A DNA stretch of 56,425 nt from Planococcus koreensis. GTDB lineage: Bacteria > Bacillota > Bacilli > Bacillales_A > Planococcaceae. This document shows positions 1 to 8,384 of the stretch, in pieces; positions within the stretch are counted from its first letter, which is position 1, and each line of letters opens with the position of its first letter. Position numbers and translations under genes: made by a program. The stretch is taken from NCBI RefSeq assembly GCF_004761975.1, contig NZ_RQII01000033.1:1-56425 (forward strand). Reading direction: 5' to 3'. The notes under the pieces were generated by a model, which ran no database searches, was not told where the DNA came from, and saw nothing but the letters and a program-made list of their open reading frames with translations.

Positions 1-258
1 TGCAACGTGGTAGCTGTCGGCATCTCGATGATGTTTTTTCTGCAGAAGCAATCCCTTCATAGATCATCTGCGCGTTATTGGGGCGGGACCACATGATCTT
101 CTGGCGACACGAAAATCAGCGCCGGGCATTGAACCTTCGGCAAGTCTTCGCGCACGATGTCCATGAACACCAGGATCTGCTTGACCGAGGCAACCGGCGT
201 CTTATCATAAGCCAATTCCACGATTCCCGCTTTTTGATGTCTGAGCCGATGGGTTTTT
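1..258 (-). pseudogene. Decayed carboxylesterase / alpha-beta hydrolase fragment
   Basis: The minus strand carries the C-terminal part of an alpha/beta hydrolase resembling Bacillus monoacylglycerol lipase/carboxylesterase. A 72-codon open stretch includes DLPKVQCPALIFVSPEDHVV, the strand and loop carrying the catalytic-acid region (SPEDHVV). The continuation NAQMIYEGIASAEKT and then DSYHVA, with the catalytic histidine, is found only by changing frame twice. Upstream, a GSDIK-like stretch and AGIVELAYDKTPVA also lie in different frames. So at least two and probably three indels break the gene. Its 3' end lies off the left edge. The family assignment is from memory of the motif order; the frame breaks are read directly. 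Confidence 0.6.
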
Positions 259-328
259 ATGTGTGTTAATCGCAAATTGTTCACTAAGCACATCGTAATC
301 GATTATTTACGCAAATCGTATTTCTGCG

Positions 329-718
329 CTACATCACCAGCAAATTCCACCGATGTCCGTCCAGATCGCAAAATCCCGCTCCGTACATGCCGTTTCGTTC
401 ACCAGGCTCCGCAAAAATAATTCCGCCCGCCGTAGCCGCTTTATGCGTCAACTCCTGGACTTCGTCTTCATTTTCCACTGAAATGGAAATCAAAAACTCC
501 GTACAGGTTTCCGTATCCGCAATCGTGTTATTTGTGAACGACATAAATGTCTCTTCCGGAAACAACATGACCATCGCGTTATGGCTGCCAATGACGACGC
601 CTGCCATTGCATCGCTATCTGAAAACCGTTCATTGAGCCTGAATCCGAGTGATTTGAAAAAGCCTTTCGATTTCTCCAAATCTTTAACCGGCAGATTGAT
701 CCAGCATTCTTTTGCCAA
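329..718 (-). CDS. VOC-family (glyoxalase/bleomycin-resistance fold) protein
   Basis: This is a 129-residue single-module vicinal-oxygen-chelate protein of the YwbC/PhnB-like type. It opens with WINLPVKDLEKSKGFFKSLGF, the typical first beta-alpha-beta unit of the fold, and ends with GAGFCDLDGHRWNLLV, where the D-G-H-x-W motif precedes the last strand. No substrate can be assigned; relatives include dioxygenases, isomerases and drug-binding proteins. The start is TTG at 718, chosen because a strong purine-rich site (GAGGGGG, near 727-735) precedes it with good spacing. It is monocistronic: the neighbour on the left is an eroded esterase and a gene-free stretch lies on the right. Confidence 0.85.
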   Translation of the reverse strand: MAKECWINLPVKDLEKSKGFFKSLGFRLNERFSDSDAMAGVVIGSHNAMVMLFPEETFMSFTNNTIADTETCTEFLISISVENEDEVQELTHKAATAGGIIFAEPGERNGMYGAGFCDLDGHRWNLLVM

Positions 719-1323
719 TGCAATTCCCCCTCAATTTGAATTTTCGTGCCGCTCCACAAGCTGTATTAACGCCATTATAAAGCGTATTGGGAGCTATTGC
801 CACACGATTTTAGCGGTTCCCCCTCCCTTGCGCTTTCCTCCTTATAGCAGTATAGGGCTGTCACCGATTAACGGATGAAGGCACCCTATCCACTCCCATC
901 CTATTGATTCTTGCTGATGAAAATAAAATATGCTGAAATAACACCGGCTTATACTTAAAATCTTATTGAATCTTGCTGCAGGGACTTTTGTTGAGGATAT
1001 ACAACTACGCCAGTGCTTCTGTTCAAGGAAAGTCCACTTTGCATTTATTCCAATCTATTATATAGTATGCGTATTAACGCTCGATGAACGTGATGAACAC
1101 GTCTCATACGACCCAACTCCTTGAACTGGTTACCAAACTAAAGGCGTGACTTGTGACCCGTGATGCAGAAGCAGCGGATCTTCCATGTTCATCGCTTATG
1201 AAGGGCTAATTGAACGCGTTAGTTAAGTTGCTTATGCATCTCCCGTAGCATTTGGAGCTTCCTTAAATAAGAGTAGCGATTGTTCAATTCTCATGAAGTT
1301 AATTTCATGCAGGAGGAGATAAA
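719..1323. other. Intergenic region without a convincing gene
   Basis: About 600 bases lie between the two VOC genes. Both strands hold only short interrupted frames. A short plus-strand frame at about 1090-1160 (beginning MNTSHTTQLLELVTKLK) stops after about 18 codons and may be a remnant of a regulator, but I cannot identify it. The last 20 bases contain the ribosome binding site of the next gene. No clear promoter, hairpin or repeat was found. Confidence 0.4.
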
Positions 1324-1800
1324 ATGATGGAAAAAAACAACTTATTAAGAATGGATAATGTCGGCATTGTTGTAGAATCCCTGGATGATGCAATCTCTTT
1401 TTTCGAGGAGATTGGCTTGAAACTCGAAGGCAGAACCATGGTTGAAGGTGCGTGGGCTGGCCGTGTGACGGGATTGGGTTCCCAGAGCGTAGAGATTGCT
1501 ATGATGGTGACACCTGATGGACATAGCCGGATCGAACTTTCGCGATTCCTCAAGCCGCCTGTGATAGCAGATCACCGGACCGCTCCTGTAAATGCACTTG
1601 GCTATTTGCGTGTCATGTTCACTGTTGAAAACATAGACGAAATGGTTTTAAGGCTCACTAAGCACGGTGCTCAGCTCGTTGGTGAAGTGGTTCAGTACGA
1701 GGACTCGTATCGGCTTTGCTATATTCGTGGAACCGAAGGGATTCTAATCGGCCTGGCGGAACAACTCGGCAATACTCATGCAAGTGACGATTTATCATAA
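1324..1800 (+). CDS. VOC-family protein (glyoxalase-like)
   Basis: A 158-residue vicinal-oxygen-chelate protein with two beta-alpha-beta-beta-beta halves. The first half starts at about residue 9 (RMDNVGIVVESLDDAISFF), and the second at about residue 95 (GYLRVMFTVENIDEMVLRL). The end, YIRGTEGILIGLAEQL, carries the second-half acidic metal-ligand position common in these enzymes. Relatives are often annotated as glyoxalase or lactoylglutathione-lyase-like, but no substrate is shown by the sequence. The ATG follows an excellent AGGAGGAGA site with 6-7 nt spacing. A strong hairpin terminator follows, so it is a single-gene unit. Confidence 0.88.
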   Translation: MMEKNNLLRMDNVGIVVESLDDAISFFEEIGLKLEGRTMVEGAWAGRVTGLGSQSVEIAMMVTPDGHSRIELSRFLKPPVIADHRTAPVNALGYLRVMFTVENIDEMVLRLTKHGAQLVGEVVQYEDSYRLCYIRGTEGILIGLAEQLGNTHASDDLS

Positions 1801-1836
1801 AGCTGTGTGAAATGAGTCGTTGAATGAACACAGGAC

Positions 1837-1883
1837 AAAAAAAGCAGCAGTTCCTCGCTTGTAGAGGAACTGCTGCTTTTTTT
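1837..1883 (+). terminator. Intrinsic terminator after VOC gene
   Basis: Two perfect 20-base complementary arms (1837-1856 and 1864-1883) flank a 7-base loop. The distal arm ends in a run of seven T, and the proximal arm begins with seven A, so it could also work for minus-strand transcripts. Confidence 0.93.
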
Positions 1884-2133
1884 AGTAAAGAGGCCTTGCT
1901 CCTCTAAATCTTATTTGTCATTAAAGGGCAGTGCTTTTCACCTTTCACTTCTTAAATCAGGTAAGAAATAAATGAGCATACACCTCTTCCTGATTCTTGT
2001 TTCAATTGTTCTTAAATTCTTTGAAAAAATCAACTTAGCACGGATAAATATCGATAAATCTATCGATTCTTGCGAAACAGGATTAATTTTATTTAATAAT
2101 TTATTGATTTCATAAATAAAACCTATTAATTCT

Positions 2134-2142
2134 TGATATAAT
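2134..2142 (+). promoter_or_regulatory. Extended -10 promoter of the AraC-type gene
   Basis: TTGATATAAT includes a TG-n-TATAAT extended -10 element, with no good -35 at 17 bp. Transcription from it would start near 2149. That excludes the TTG at 2142 as the AraC start and supports the GTG at 2172. The AT-rich upstream 150 bases contain two ATCGAT motifs near 2049-2066 that may be regulator sites; this last point is speculation. Confidence 0.5.
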
Positions 2143-2171
2143 TGGATTTAAGAAACTTTGGGGTGAAAAGA

Positions 2172-2984
2172 GTGGAAAACATCATGAATCCTTTGCAAAC
2201 CTACCATACAGCGGGCCACATCTTCGCCGCTATGGGCCAAATTTATACGAAACCGCTCCATCAGCATGCGGATGCGTGTGAGATGTTGTTGGTGGCATCC
2301 GGAACCGGCATCTTCACCATCAATGGAAAAAGCTACCGTGCTGGACCCGGGAGCATCGTGTTATGCAATGCTGGCGACTGGCAAGAAGCACGGGTGGACC
2401 CCCGCTCCCCTTTCCAAGCGTTGTACCTTTCCTGTTCCGGAACTTTGGCAGAAGGCTTGCCAATCAGCCACGTCCGTAACCAGCAACTGGCTCCTGTTCA
2501 ATTTTTGCGTGTCTTTTCAGAATTGCAGTCATTGCTTGAACGGATTATCCAGCAACAGCAAGACCGAACCATGCTCCGCCATTTGCTTGCGCTGTTCTTC
2601 TGCACGCTTGAACGCGCCTTGGCACCTGCCGCAGCAAACGAAACGCCGGATATTGATCAAGTGATCCGCAAAGCGCAGCATTATATAGAAGAGAATCATT
2701 CACGTGACATCACGCTGGAAAACTTATCTATGGAGCTGGGCTTGAACAAATACGCCTTCGCGCGCCTGTTCAAAGAGTTGACGGGTGTCAGCCCAATCCA
2801 ATACGTGATCCAGTGCCGCATGCAGACCGCACAGCATCTGTTATTGACAACAGCCGGCACCATTCCGGAAATCGCCGCTCAGACGGGCTATAAAAGCGCC
2901 ACGCATTTCCAGCAGGCGTTCAAGAAAGCGGTCGGCACGTCGCCTGGGGTATTCCGCAGGGAATCGACCGCTCCTCGTCCTTAG
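2172..2984 (+). CDS. AraC-family transcriptional regulator with N-terminal cupin
   Basis: The N-terminal about 100 residues form an AraC-type cupin: KPLHQHADACEMLLVASG and the following GxxFTINGKSYRAGPGSIVL are the two cupin motifs that would bind a small effector. The C-terminal 100 residues hold two helix-turn-helix units (ITLENLSMELGLNKYAFARL and IPEIAAQTGYKSATHFQQAF), the DNA-binding domain. The longest frame starts at TTG 2142, but that codon lies inside the -10 element. GTG at 2172, preceded by GGGGTG with 6 nt spacing, is the likely start, and ATG at 2184 is an alternative. The likely role is control of a sugar or stress gene, but the immediate neighbours are convergent or unrelated, so the target is unknown. 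Confidence 0.87.
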   Translation: MENIMNPLQTYHTAGHIFAAMGQIYTKPLHQHADACEMLLVASGTGIFTINGKSYRAGPGSIVLCNAGDWQEARVDPRSPFQALYLSCSGTLAEGLPISHVRNQQLAPVQFLRVFSELQSLLERIIQQQQDRTMLRHLLALFFCTLERALAPAAANETPDIDQVIRKAQHYIEENHSRDITLENLSMELGLNKYAFARLFKELTGVSPIQYVIQCRMQTAQHLLLTTAGTIPEIAAQTGYKSATHFQQAFKKAVGTSPGVFRRESTAPRP

Positions 2985-2994
2985 CTGATAAATA

Positions 2995-3031
2995 AAACAA
3001 TCTGCCTTCATTTACTGAAAGCAGATTGTTT
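2995..3031 (+). terminator. Hairpin between convergent araC-type and MBL genes
   Basis: AAACAATCTGC at 2995-3005 pairs exactly with GCAGATTGTTT at 3021-3031 across a 15-base loop. It sits about 10 bases after the AraC stop, and the T run follows weakly. Confidence 0.7.
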
Positions 3032-3091
3032 AAATTCTTCGTTATTTATTCTTTCAGTTCTTCAAAACAATTGAAAACCCATGTTGCTTTA

Positions 3092-3844
3092 TTAGTGATT
3101 GTTGAACTGGCTTTGATTATAAGACTCTTCCATAACACTTTTCCAAACTTCCCGTAAATTCAGGATTTCCTTTTTGCCGTTCCCATAAAAGGAAGAGCCG
3201 TGCATGATCGCGAGCGTACTCGGGTCGAGTTCACTTAGGTTCTGCAAAATCCTATCGGTCTTTTGATTATAAGGCACATACCCTGCAAGCGGCCCTTCCT
3301 CGAATTCTAGCAAAGCCCCCCTTGCCCGCTCCGCCAAACTTTCCTTCGTTAATGGTTCCGTATCACCGTTATGGTGAAATAAATCCGATGTTAATAAAGT
3401 CCGGTCGCTTTCTTCAAAGAACAAACCTGCATCCCAGCCATGCGGCACGTGCGGCGTGCTGATGTAACGCAATTTCTTCTTGCCAATGTTTAACACATCT
3501 TCGTTTTGCAAGACATGGGCAGGCCGATCAGCAAAGTCGTTTATGTTCACCATTCCGCTGACTAACCCGGTCACTGCTTGTGATTGAGGAGCAATTTCCA
3601 ACCATTGGTTTAACGCGCCGCATTCATCCGATTCAAAATGGCTGAATCCGATCCACCGTAGCTCGCTTGGATCAATAAGTCTGGCCACTGCTTCTTGCAT
3701 TTCCGGAAAAAAAGCCTTAAATCCGGTGGCAAACAACAGAGGTTCTGCATCCTTTAGAAGAAACTGGTTAAACTGCATGCCAAAGTCCGGCACATAAATA
3801 GAAATTCGAAAGACATTTGGGGCAATTTCATCAATCCTTGCCAT
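3092..3844 (-). CDS. ODP-type metallo-beta-lactamase-fold protein (di-iron oxygen-binding domain)
   Basis: A 250-residue MBL-fold protein whose metal-ligand pattern fits the oxygen-binding di-iron (flavodiiron/ODP) branch rather than classical lactamases. It has H69-x-E71-x-D73 within SHFESDECGALNQW, then H132/H135 in STPHVPHGWDAG, D154 in LLTSDLFHH, and H215 in LAIMHGSSFYG. There is no flavodoxin or rubredoxin domain, so it is a stand-alone ODP like those proposed as oxygen or redox sensors. The ATG follows AGGTGA with about 9 nt spacing. It is convergent with the AraC gene and transcribed away from the TetR gene. The metal type is inferred from the family. Confidence 0.85.
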   Translation of the reverse strand: MARIDEIAPNVFRISIYVPDFGMQFNQFLLKDAEPLLFATGFKAFFPEMQEAVARLIDPSELRWIGFSHFESDECGALNQWLEIAPQSQAVTGLVSGMVNINDFADRPAHVLQNEDVLNIGKKKLRYISTPHVPHGWDAGLFFEESDRTLLTSDLFHHNGDTEPLTKESLAERARGALLEFEEGPLAGYVPYNQKTDRILQNLSELDPSTLAIMHGSSFYGNGKKEILNLREVWKSVMEESYNQSQFNNH

Positions 3845-4049
3845 CTTAAGCCATCACCTTTCTTAATAATTTATGTACAAGTACTTTGGAGATACATCTA
3901 TTGTAGTATGTTTTAAGGCATTTTAATAATTTCGCGATTTTTTATTTATTGCTTGTTCCAGGAGTTCACCGTTGTTAGCTTTCTTCATTATAGAGGATAT
4001 ATTCACTTAACATTTTCATCATAATACGTCCCAGTCCAAACGCAATTGG

Positions 4050-4619
4050 TCAACCGCCGAGCCGCAGATTCAAGATGGCCACGAGCTGTTCATTCATTTC
4101 GGCAGCGCTTTTGTTGAAGTCCTGCCGGTACCACTCGATGACCATGCCGAGGATCGCGTTCGACTGATAAGCGCTCAGCATATCGACGGCCACGTCTTTA
4201 TCAATCTTTTGGTGGGCGATGAAATCTTCTTTCATCAGCACATGGATTTCATCGAACAAGAGATAGTAATACGCCAGCGGCACATTTTTGGAAAACACGA
4301 TAAAATAGAACTTCTTGAATTTCTCGATGTGATGGAAAATCCGGATCGTCGCTGGATTCAGTTTCGTCGTTTCAATCCGCTCCACATACTTGTAAGGCGC
4401 CTGGTAGGATTCCGCCAGGTCTTTCATGATCTCCTTGAAATACTCTTCGAATAAATCCTCGACTTTGCCGTAATGCTGGTAGAACGTGCCGCGGTTAATT
4501 TTGGCCGCTTTGCAGATTTCTGTGATGGAGATCGATTCCAGCGCCCGTTCCTTTAACAGGCTAAGCAGGCTTTCGTGCAATGCATCCTTCGTCTTCAGTA
4601 CCCGCAGATCGGTTTTCAT
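4050..4619 (-). CDS. TetR/AcrR-family transcriptional regulator
   Basis: A 189-residue repressor-type protein. The N-terminal HTH reads LESISITEICKAAKINRGTFYQHYGKVEDLF, with the recognition helix NRGTFYQHY typical of TetR proteins. The all-alpha ligand and dimer domain fills residues 60-189. The longest frame starts at TTG 4643, but GGGGAGCGAAAA directly before the ATG at 4619 decides the start. It is divergent from the SDR gene, with three copies of a TTATTGAACA half-site in the 145-bp gap, so it very likely represses the SDR gene and itself. Confidence 0.9.
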   Translation of the reverse strand: MKTDLRVLKTKDALHESLLSLLKERALESISITEICKAAKINRGTFYQHYGKVEDLFEEYFKEIMKDLAESYQAPYKYVERIETTKLNPATIRIFHHIEKFKKFYFIVFSKNVPLAYYYLLFDEIHVLMKEDFIAHQKIDKDVAVDMLSAYQSNAILGMVIEWYRQDFNKSAAEMNEQLVAILNLRLGG

Positions 4620-4632
4620 TTTTCGCTCCCCT

Positions 4633-4743
4633 TTATTGAACAAATTATCAGAAAACGTCGGTTATTGAACATAACCCCCGCTTTTGATGGTTGTTAGTGC
4701 TTCGTTGCTGGGATTATAATTTTATTATACAGTTGTTCAATAA
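4633..4743. promoter_or_regulatory. Candidate TetR operator half-sites between tetR-type and SDR genes
   Basis: The decamer TTATTGAACA occurs at 4633-4642 and 4662-4671, and its exact complement TGTTCAATAA at 4734-4743. The first copy overlaps the leader of the regulator, and the last overlaps the SDR ribosome-binding region. Three exact 10-mers in 111 bases between divergent genes are unlikely by chance. That the adjacent TetR protein binds them is inference. Confidence 0.6.
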
Positions 4744-4763
4744 AATTCAGGGGGTTTTCATTG

Positions 4764-5522
4764 ATGAAATTCGAAGGCAAAGTGGCAATCGTAACAGGCG
4801 CAGCATCCGGCATGGGCAAGGCTATTGCGGAAGGCTACGCACAAGAAGGCGCGAAAGTGGTCGTATCGGATCTGAATTTGGACGGTGCAACAGCGGTTGC
4901 GGACGCCATCATAGCAAATGGCGGCGAAGCGATTGCGGTGAAAACGAACGTGGCTTCGTTGGAGGATTTGGAGACGTTGTTCGCCGAAACGAAACAGGCT
5001 TACGGCAAGCTCGACGTGCTGGTGAACAATGCCGGCATCATGGACGGCATGGAGCCGGTCGGTGAAATTTCCGATGAGCGCTGGGACAAAGTGTTTGCGG
5101 TCAATACGACGGCGGTCATGCGCGCGATGCGCATCGCAACAGCCATCTTCCTCGAACAAGGACACGGCGTCATCATCAACAACATCTCAGCTGGCGGGCT
5201 TTACGGCGCACGCGCAGGCGCAGCTTATACGGCATCGAAACACGCGGTTGTTGGGCTCACGAAAAATACAGCATTCATGTATGCCGACAAAAACATCCGC
5301 TGCAACGGCATCGCACCCGGCGCTGTCGCAACGAACATCGGCAGCACGATGAGCAACCTCAGCGAAGCCGGCATGAACCGCCAACAATTGGGCATGGCCA
5401 TCAATCCGCGCGTCGGGCAGCCGGAAGAAATTGCGAAACTCGCCATTTTCCTCGGATCGGACGACGCCAGCTTCATCAACGGCCAAGTCGTCACGGCAGA
5501 CGGTGGCTGGACCGCGTATTAA
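4764..5522 (+). CDS. SDR-family oxidoreductase (glucose-1-dehydrogenase-like)
   Basis: A classical short-chain dehydrogenase of 252 residues. The cofactor motif TGAASGMG lies at about residues 11-18, D37 at the end of strand 2 suggests NAD preference, and NNAGIMDG is at about 88-95. The catalytic serine is in NNISAGG, and Y-x-x-x-K is in AAYTASKHAVVGLTK. The end, INGQVVTADGGWTAY, is typical of the FabG/Gdh group. The substrate is unknown. A TTG three bases upstream is also possible; the ATG is preferred with AGGGGG at 4748-4753. The divergent TetR gene and shared half-sites suggest induction by the TetR ligand. Confidence 0.92.
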   Translation: MKFEGKVAIVTGAASGMGKAIAEGYAQEGAKVVVSDLNLDGATAVADAIIANGGEAIAVKTNVASLEDLETLFAETKQAYGKLDVLVNNAGIMDGMEPVGEISDERWDKVFAVNTTAVMRAMRIATAIFLEQGHGVIINNISAGGLYGARAGAAYTASKHAVVGLTKNTAFMYADKNIRCNGIAPGAVATNIGSTMSNLSEAGMNRQQLGMAINPRVGQPEEIAKLAIFLGSDDASFINGQVVTADGGWTAY

Positions 5523-5563
5523 CTTTTGATCTATTTGCTGATCTGCTAGACGATAATTAACAT

Positions 5564-5598
5564 AAAAGGGTTGGAGATTTATGTCTCCAACCCTTTTT
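5564..5598 (+). terminator. Intrinsic terminator after SDR gene
   Basis: AAAAGGGTTGGAGA pairs with TCTCCAACCCTTTTT across a short loop, with T-rich and A-rich ends. It can act in both directions. Confidence 0.9.
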
Positions 5599-5602
5599 GG
5601 CA

Positions 5603-5693
5603 TCAGCCAAAATTATTGCGTTTTTTAATCGTTGATGGGCCGCTCCATAAAATCGCAATGAACCCCCACGCTATTAATAGAATTTATTGCCAT
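5603..5693 (-). pseudogene. Possible small membrane protein, frame broken
   Basis: After ATG at 5693 a one-base shift within the A-rich codons restores a frame reading ILLIAWGFIAILWSGP followed by a basic tail (STIKKRNNFG) and a stop at 5603. This looks like a one-helix membrane peptide of about 29 residues. No Shine-Dalgarno site is evident. It may be a broken gene, a sequence error or chance. Confidence 0.2.
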
Positions 5694-5753
5694 GGCGTAT
5701 TCGGTAATGTGGATCATCAATATTCAATGAGAGTCAATGAATCCACTTTTTTT

Positions 5754-5939
5754 CTACGGTTTTCTATTCTTCCGCTCACTCGACTGGCTTTGAACAAAGA
5801 CACCTGTGGCCACCAGAAAAATGATTGTGCTCAGCCACATAACAATCCCGCTCCATTCCGCTGCCAAAAACGTGCTTTGCGCTAAAATGAGCACCTGCAT
5901 CAATGCTAATAAACTATATAACGCTGTACTTGGTTTCAT
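5754..5939 (-). CDS. Small two-helix membrane protein, unknown function
   Basis: A 61-residue protein with two hydrophobic segments (about residues 7-25 and 30-49) and a short charged C-terminus (SSERKNRKP). The ATG is preceded by GGGGGGAT with suitable spacing, which supports it as a real gene. I do not recognise a family. Immediately upstream lies the 20-bp repeat array at 6008-6127, so its promoter must sit in or just before the array. The cytoplasmic basic tail suggests an inside C-terminus. Confidence 0.65.
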   Translation of the reverse strand: MKPSTALYSLLALMQVLILAQSTFLAAEWSGIVMWLSTIIFLVATGVFVQSQSSERKNRKP

Positions 5940-6007
5940 ATGTGCATCCCCCCAGAAAGTAACTTAGTTTGCTATACGTTTTGGGGGACTGATAGTTCCG
6001 ATTTTTG

Positions 6008-6127
6008 CTGAACGCGCGTAAATTATTCTGGGCGCGCATAAATTCCGCTGAACGCTCGTAAATGTTTCTGAACGCACATAAAATCTCCTGAACGCTCGTA
6101 AATCCTCCTGAACGCGCATAAATCTTC
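6008..6127 (-). repeat. Six-unit 20-bp tandem repeat array (array A)
   Basis: Six consecutive 20-base units, each of the form CTGAACGCNCGTAAAT plus four variable bases, start at 6008, 6028, 6048, 6068, 6088 and 6108. The core is well kept while the last four bases vary. The period is not a multiple of 3, so the ORF across it is an artefact giving pseudo-peptides such as IYARS and LRAF. The same motif occurs in opposite orientation at 12511-12630. Confidence 0.9.
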
Positions 6128-6198
6128 AAAACGCCCCTTGTTGAGGTCGAAGATGGACGTCAGATGCGATTTTCTCCTATCCAGTTACGTAATCCACC

Positions 6199-6717
6199 CT
6201 ATTCGTATCCCCCACGTGACTCAGGAAATGATTTATACTCCTCTTTCCTCTTAATTTCATTAACTACTTCATTCCTTAGCTTAATAAGTTGCTCCGCATC
6301 GTCCGTCGGCTCACAAAAACTCCCTGAAATTGAATGCGGCAGCGTTTCATCATTAATCACGATGTTCCATTCATCTTCTTCATGCGGTTCTTGGGTACAA
6401 ACCTCCCCGTTTACAGGTTCAGGTGTAAAATCCTTCGGTTCTGCTATTTTTATCTCCCGCATTCGAACGTAAATATCTTCCATCTCGTCTTCTGTTAAAA
6501 TCAAATCAGAAGTGGCAACCCCGTCTGCTATTAAATCTTTCGTCAACTTCCCTTCGAATGTATTGATTTCATTCTTTTGCTGGATGCCGAATTGAAGAGA
6601 AAAATTGAAATCACTCGGCATCTCCTCTGGCATACCGTCTTTAATGCTTTGCTCTTCCTCTTTCGGTTGGCAAGCAAATAAAACGAATGACAGCAAAATC
6701 AAACCAGCTTTTTTCAT
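6199..6717 (-). CDS. Putative lipoprotein, unknown function
   Basis: A 172-residue predicted lipoprotein. It has a K-K start, a hydrophobic h-region, and the lipobox LFAC with C17 as the lipidated residue, followed by an acidic linker. The rest is acidic and has a central CTQEPHEEDEW stretch. The longest frame adds 19 residues, but AGGGGGGAGG just before ATG 6717 fixes the start. I know no named family with confidence. It is divergent from the NlpC/P60-like gene at 6789, the two starts being about 70 bp apart. Confidence 0.75.
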   Translation of the reverse strand: MKKAGLILLSFVLFACQPKEEEQSIKDGMPEEMPSDFNFSLQFGIQQKNEINTFEGKLTKDLIADGVATSDLILTEDEMEDIYVRMREIKIAEPKDFTPEPVNGEVCTQEPHEEDEWNIVINDETLPHSISGSFCEPTDDAEQLIKLRNEVVNEIKRKEEYKSFPESRGGYE

Positions 6718-6788
6718 CAGCCTCCCCCCTTTATTATTGCAACACCTTGCCGTACCCAAACTAACTGTCAGCATAGGAGCATGTAAAG

Positions 6789-7664
6789 ATGAAAATCACC
6801 ATCGAACCAACCGAGAAGCAACTAGCATCGTGGATCGACACCTTTGTCCCGAACCAAGATCTGTTTCTTATTGAAGAGGCGGATTTGGCTTATTTCGAAA
6901 GAGAATTGGCAGATGTCCTAGTCGTGCCGCGAAGTGAATTCATGGCGCATGCGGTCTACAAGCGCCTTCAACTTGCGAACAGCTATATGTATTGGAATAT
7001 CGCAGACCGTATGTCTTATGTACTTGTCGCACCGCCGGAATGGATCGAGCGAATGGCTTTGCAAAAGAAGCAGCACCTGCTCGAAGTTCAAGCGGGCTCG
7101 GGCAGAGGGCTGGTCTTTCCCGCTCCGATGCTTCCGGAAGCTCCTGAGGATTTCTCTATTGAATGGGACGGAGCCGCCCTAATCATCATGCAGTATAGCT
7201 GGTGGAAAAAGTTGCCCATTAAAATTAAGAAACGTTTCTTAAAAGAATACGCTGTGCAATGGGACAGTCCCGAATGCCATGAGCTTCCTGCAAATGCACC
7301 TTCCCATTTGCAGCAGTTCGCCAATCGCTACAGCGACAGCCACGGCAGCAATTGCTTATCGGCCACCTTGTTCGCCGTCACTGGCCACGCATGGATGGCT
7401 GGCGAATGGGTACATCCCGAAACGTTCAGCCACGGCCTTCACCGCGCAAACTACAGTTTGATTGAAAAAGAAGCAGCCCCTGGAGATGTGGTGATCTGGA
7501 TAAATCATGCAGGCATCGTCCAACATGCTTCTTTTTGTCTTGGCAATGATCTTTTCTTCAATAAAAACGGCCAGACCTTTTTCAATCCATGGAAAGTGAT
7601 CGATGAGAACAAGTTGGACCGTGAGTGGTCTCATCTCGATAAGAAGGTTTATTCATGCCGCTAA
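6789..7664 (+). CDS. NlpC/P60-like papain-fold protein, unknown substrate
   Basis: A 291-residue cytoplasmic protein with no signal peptide. Residues 180-275 resemble the NlpC/P60 papain-like core: C189 in SHGSNCLSATLFA, then APGDVVIWINHAGIVQHASF with H246, and a polar NKNGQTFF stretch that could supply the third catalytic residue. The N-terminal 180 residues have no recognised domain and may be a substrate-recognition unit. The ATG has AGGAG about 9 nt upstream. The absence of secretion or cell-wall binding motifs suggests an intracellular or self-contained function. The family call is by motif only. Confidence 0.7.
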   Translation: MKITIEPTEKQLASWIDTFVPNQDLFLIEEADLAYFERELADVLVVPRSEFMAHAVYKRLQLANSYMYWNIADRMSYVLVAPPEWIERMALQKKQHLLEVQAGSGRGLVFPAPMLPEAPEDFSIEWDGAALIIMQYSWWKKLPIKIKKRFLKEYAVQWDSPECHELPANAPSHLQQFANRYSDSHGSNCLSATLFAVTGHAWMAGEWVHPETFSHGLHRANYSLIEKEAAPGDVVIWINHAGIVQHASFCLGNDLFFNKNGQTFFNPWKVIDENKLDREWSHLDKKVYSCR

Positions 7665-7775
7665 CTGCGTCGGTTTTTTCTTGACCGAAACGTTCATAAG
7701 CGGCTTATAAGCGATATGACCAATTCCACAAGAGAAAAGTTACACTCTGAGTCCAAAAAGCTTTGTTAAAAAATC

Positions 7776-7807
7776 TTCTTGCGTTAATATTTAATTAAAC
7801 GATAAAA
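7776..7807 (+). promoter_or_regulatory. Candidate operator upstream of the ArsR-like regulator
   Basis: This 32-base site matches the perfect palindrome at 9638-9669 at most positions. The right half, ACGATAAAA, is identical and the left-half CGTTAA is kept. It ends 13 bases before the regulator ATG, so binding would block its transcription or translation. This points to autoregulation plus control of the exporter. Confidence 0.65.
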
Positions 7808-7820
7808 GCGAGGCGAAAAA

Positions 7821-8384
7821 ATGGCCAGCAATCTAGAGATGATGAAGTTGATCTTTGACCCGAAAACCGAAGCGATCCTGCACGCGGTGAAAACTACCGG
7901 CAAAACCGTCAAGGAAATCGCGAGCGGAATCGAGGAAAAGCCTTCCCGCCTGTACTACCCGATCCAAAAGCTCCTGGCTACCGGACTGCTGGAAGTCAGC
8001 GAAGAAAAACAAGTGGGCAACTTGATTGAAAAGTATTATTCGTCCCAGCACCTTTTCGGCGGCGGCGACACGATGCAATTCGAAGGCGAGCTCGCTGCGC
8101 GCAACGCTGACTTTTTGTTGCCGATGATTTTGATGTCGGTGAACAAAGGGGTCGCTTTGCTGAAAGATGACCTGGAGCATGGCTTAAAGGATCCGGAACA
8201 AACCTATTCCCGCTCCATGTACACCGAAGCGACCGCTTCTTTGACGCACGATGAATGGCTCAAGGTCAATGACATGATCCGCTTTATGCTGGATTCCCGC
8301 GATTCAGCAGGAAAAGAAGGCGCAAAAGAATACACATTTTCGCTTTTGACGTATGAAAGCGAACAAAAACCTGCCGACGATTGA
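7821..8384 (+). CDS. ArsR/winged-helix-type transcriptional regulator
   Basis: A 187-residue regulator. Residues 10-65 form a winged helix (PKTEAILHAVKTTGKTVKEIASGIEEKPSRLYYPIQKLLATGLLEV) of the ArsR/HTH_20 type, in which the recognition helix reads KPSRLYYPIQKL. The remainder is helical and may bind a ligand. It is convergent with the MFS exporter at 8401. Near-identical AT-rich sites occur just before both genes (7776-7807 and 9638-9669), so it is likely an autorepressor that controls the exporter. The stop lies inside a shared terminator hairpin. The SD is weak (GCGAGG). Confidence 0.88.
   Translation: MASNLEMMKLIFDPKTEAILHAVKTTGKTVKEIASGIEEKPSRLYYPIQKLLATGLLEVSEEKQVGNLIEKYYSSQHLFGGGDTMQFEGELAARNADFLLPMILMSVNKGVALLKDDLEHGLKDPEQTYSRSMYTEATASLTHDEWLKVNDMIRFMLDSRDSAGKEGAKEYTFSLLTYESEQKPADD

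Noticed and set aside
6008..6127. CRISPR array
   Set aside because: Units are contiguous 20-mers with only four variable bases and no spacers of normal length; no cas gene is present.
5914..6129. A 71-residue open frame rich in IYARS/LRAF motifs
   Set aside because: It is the translation of the 20-bp repeat array; the period is not a multiple of 3, so it has no coding logic.
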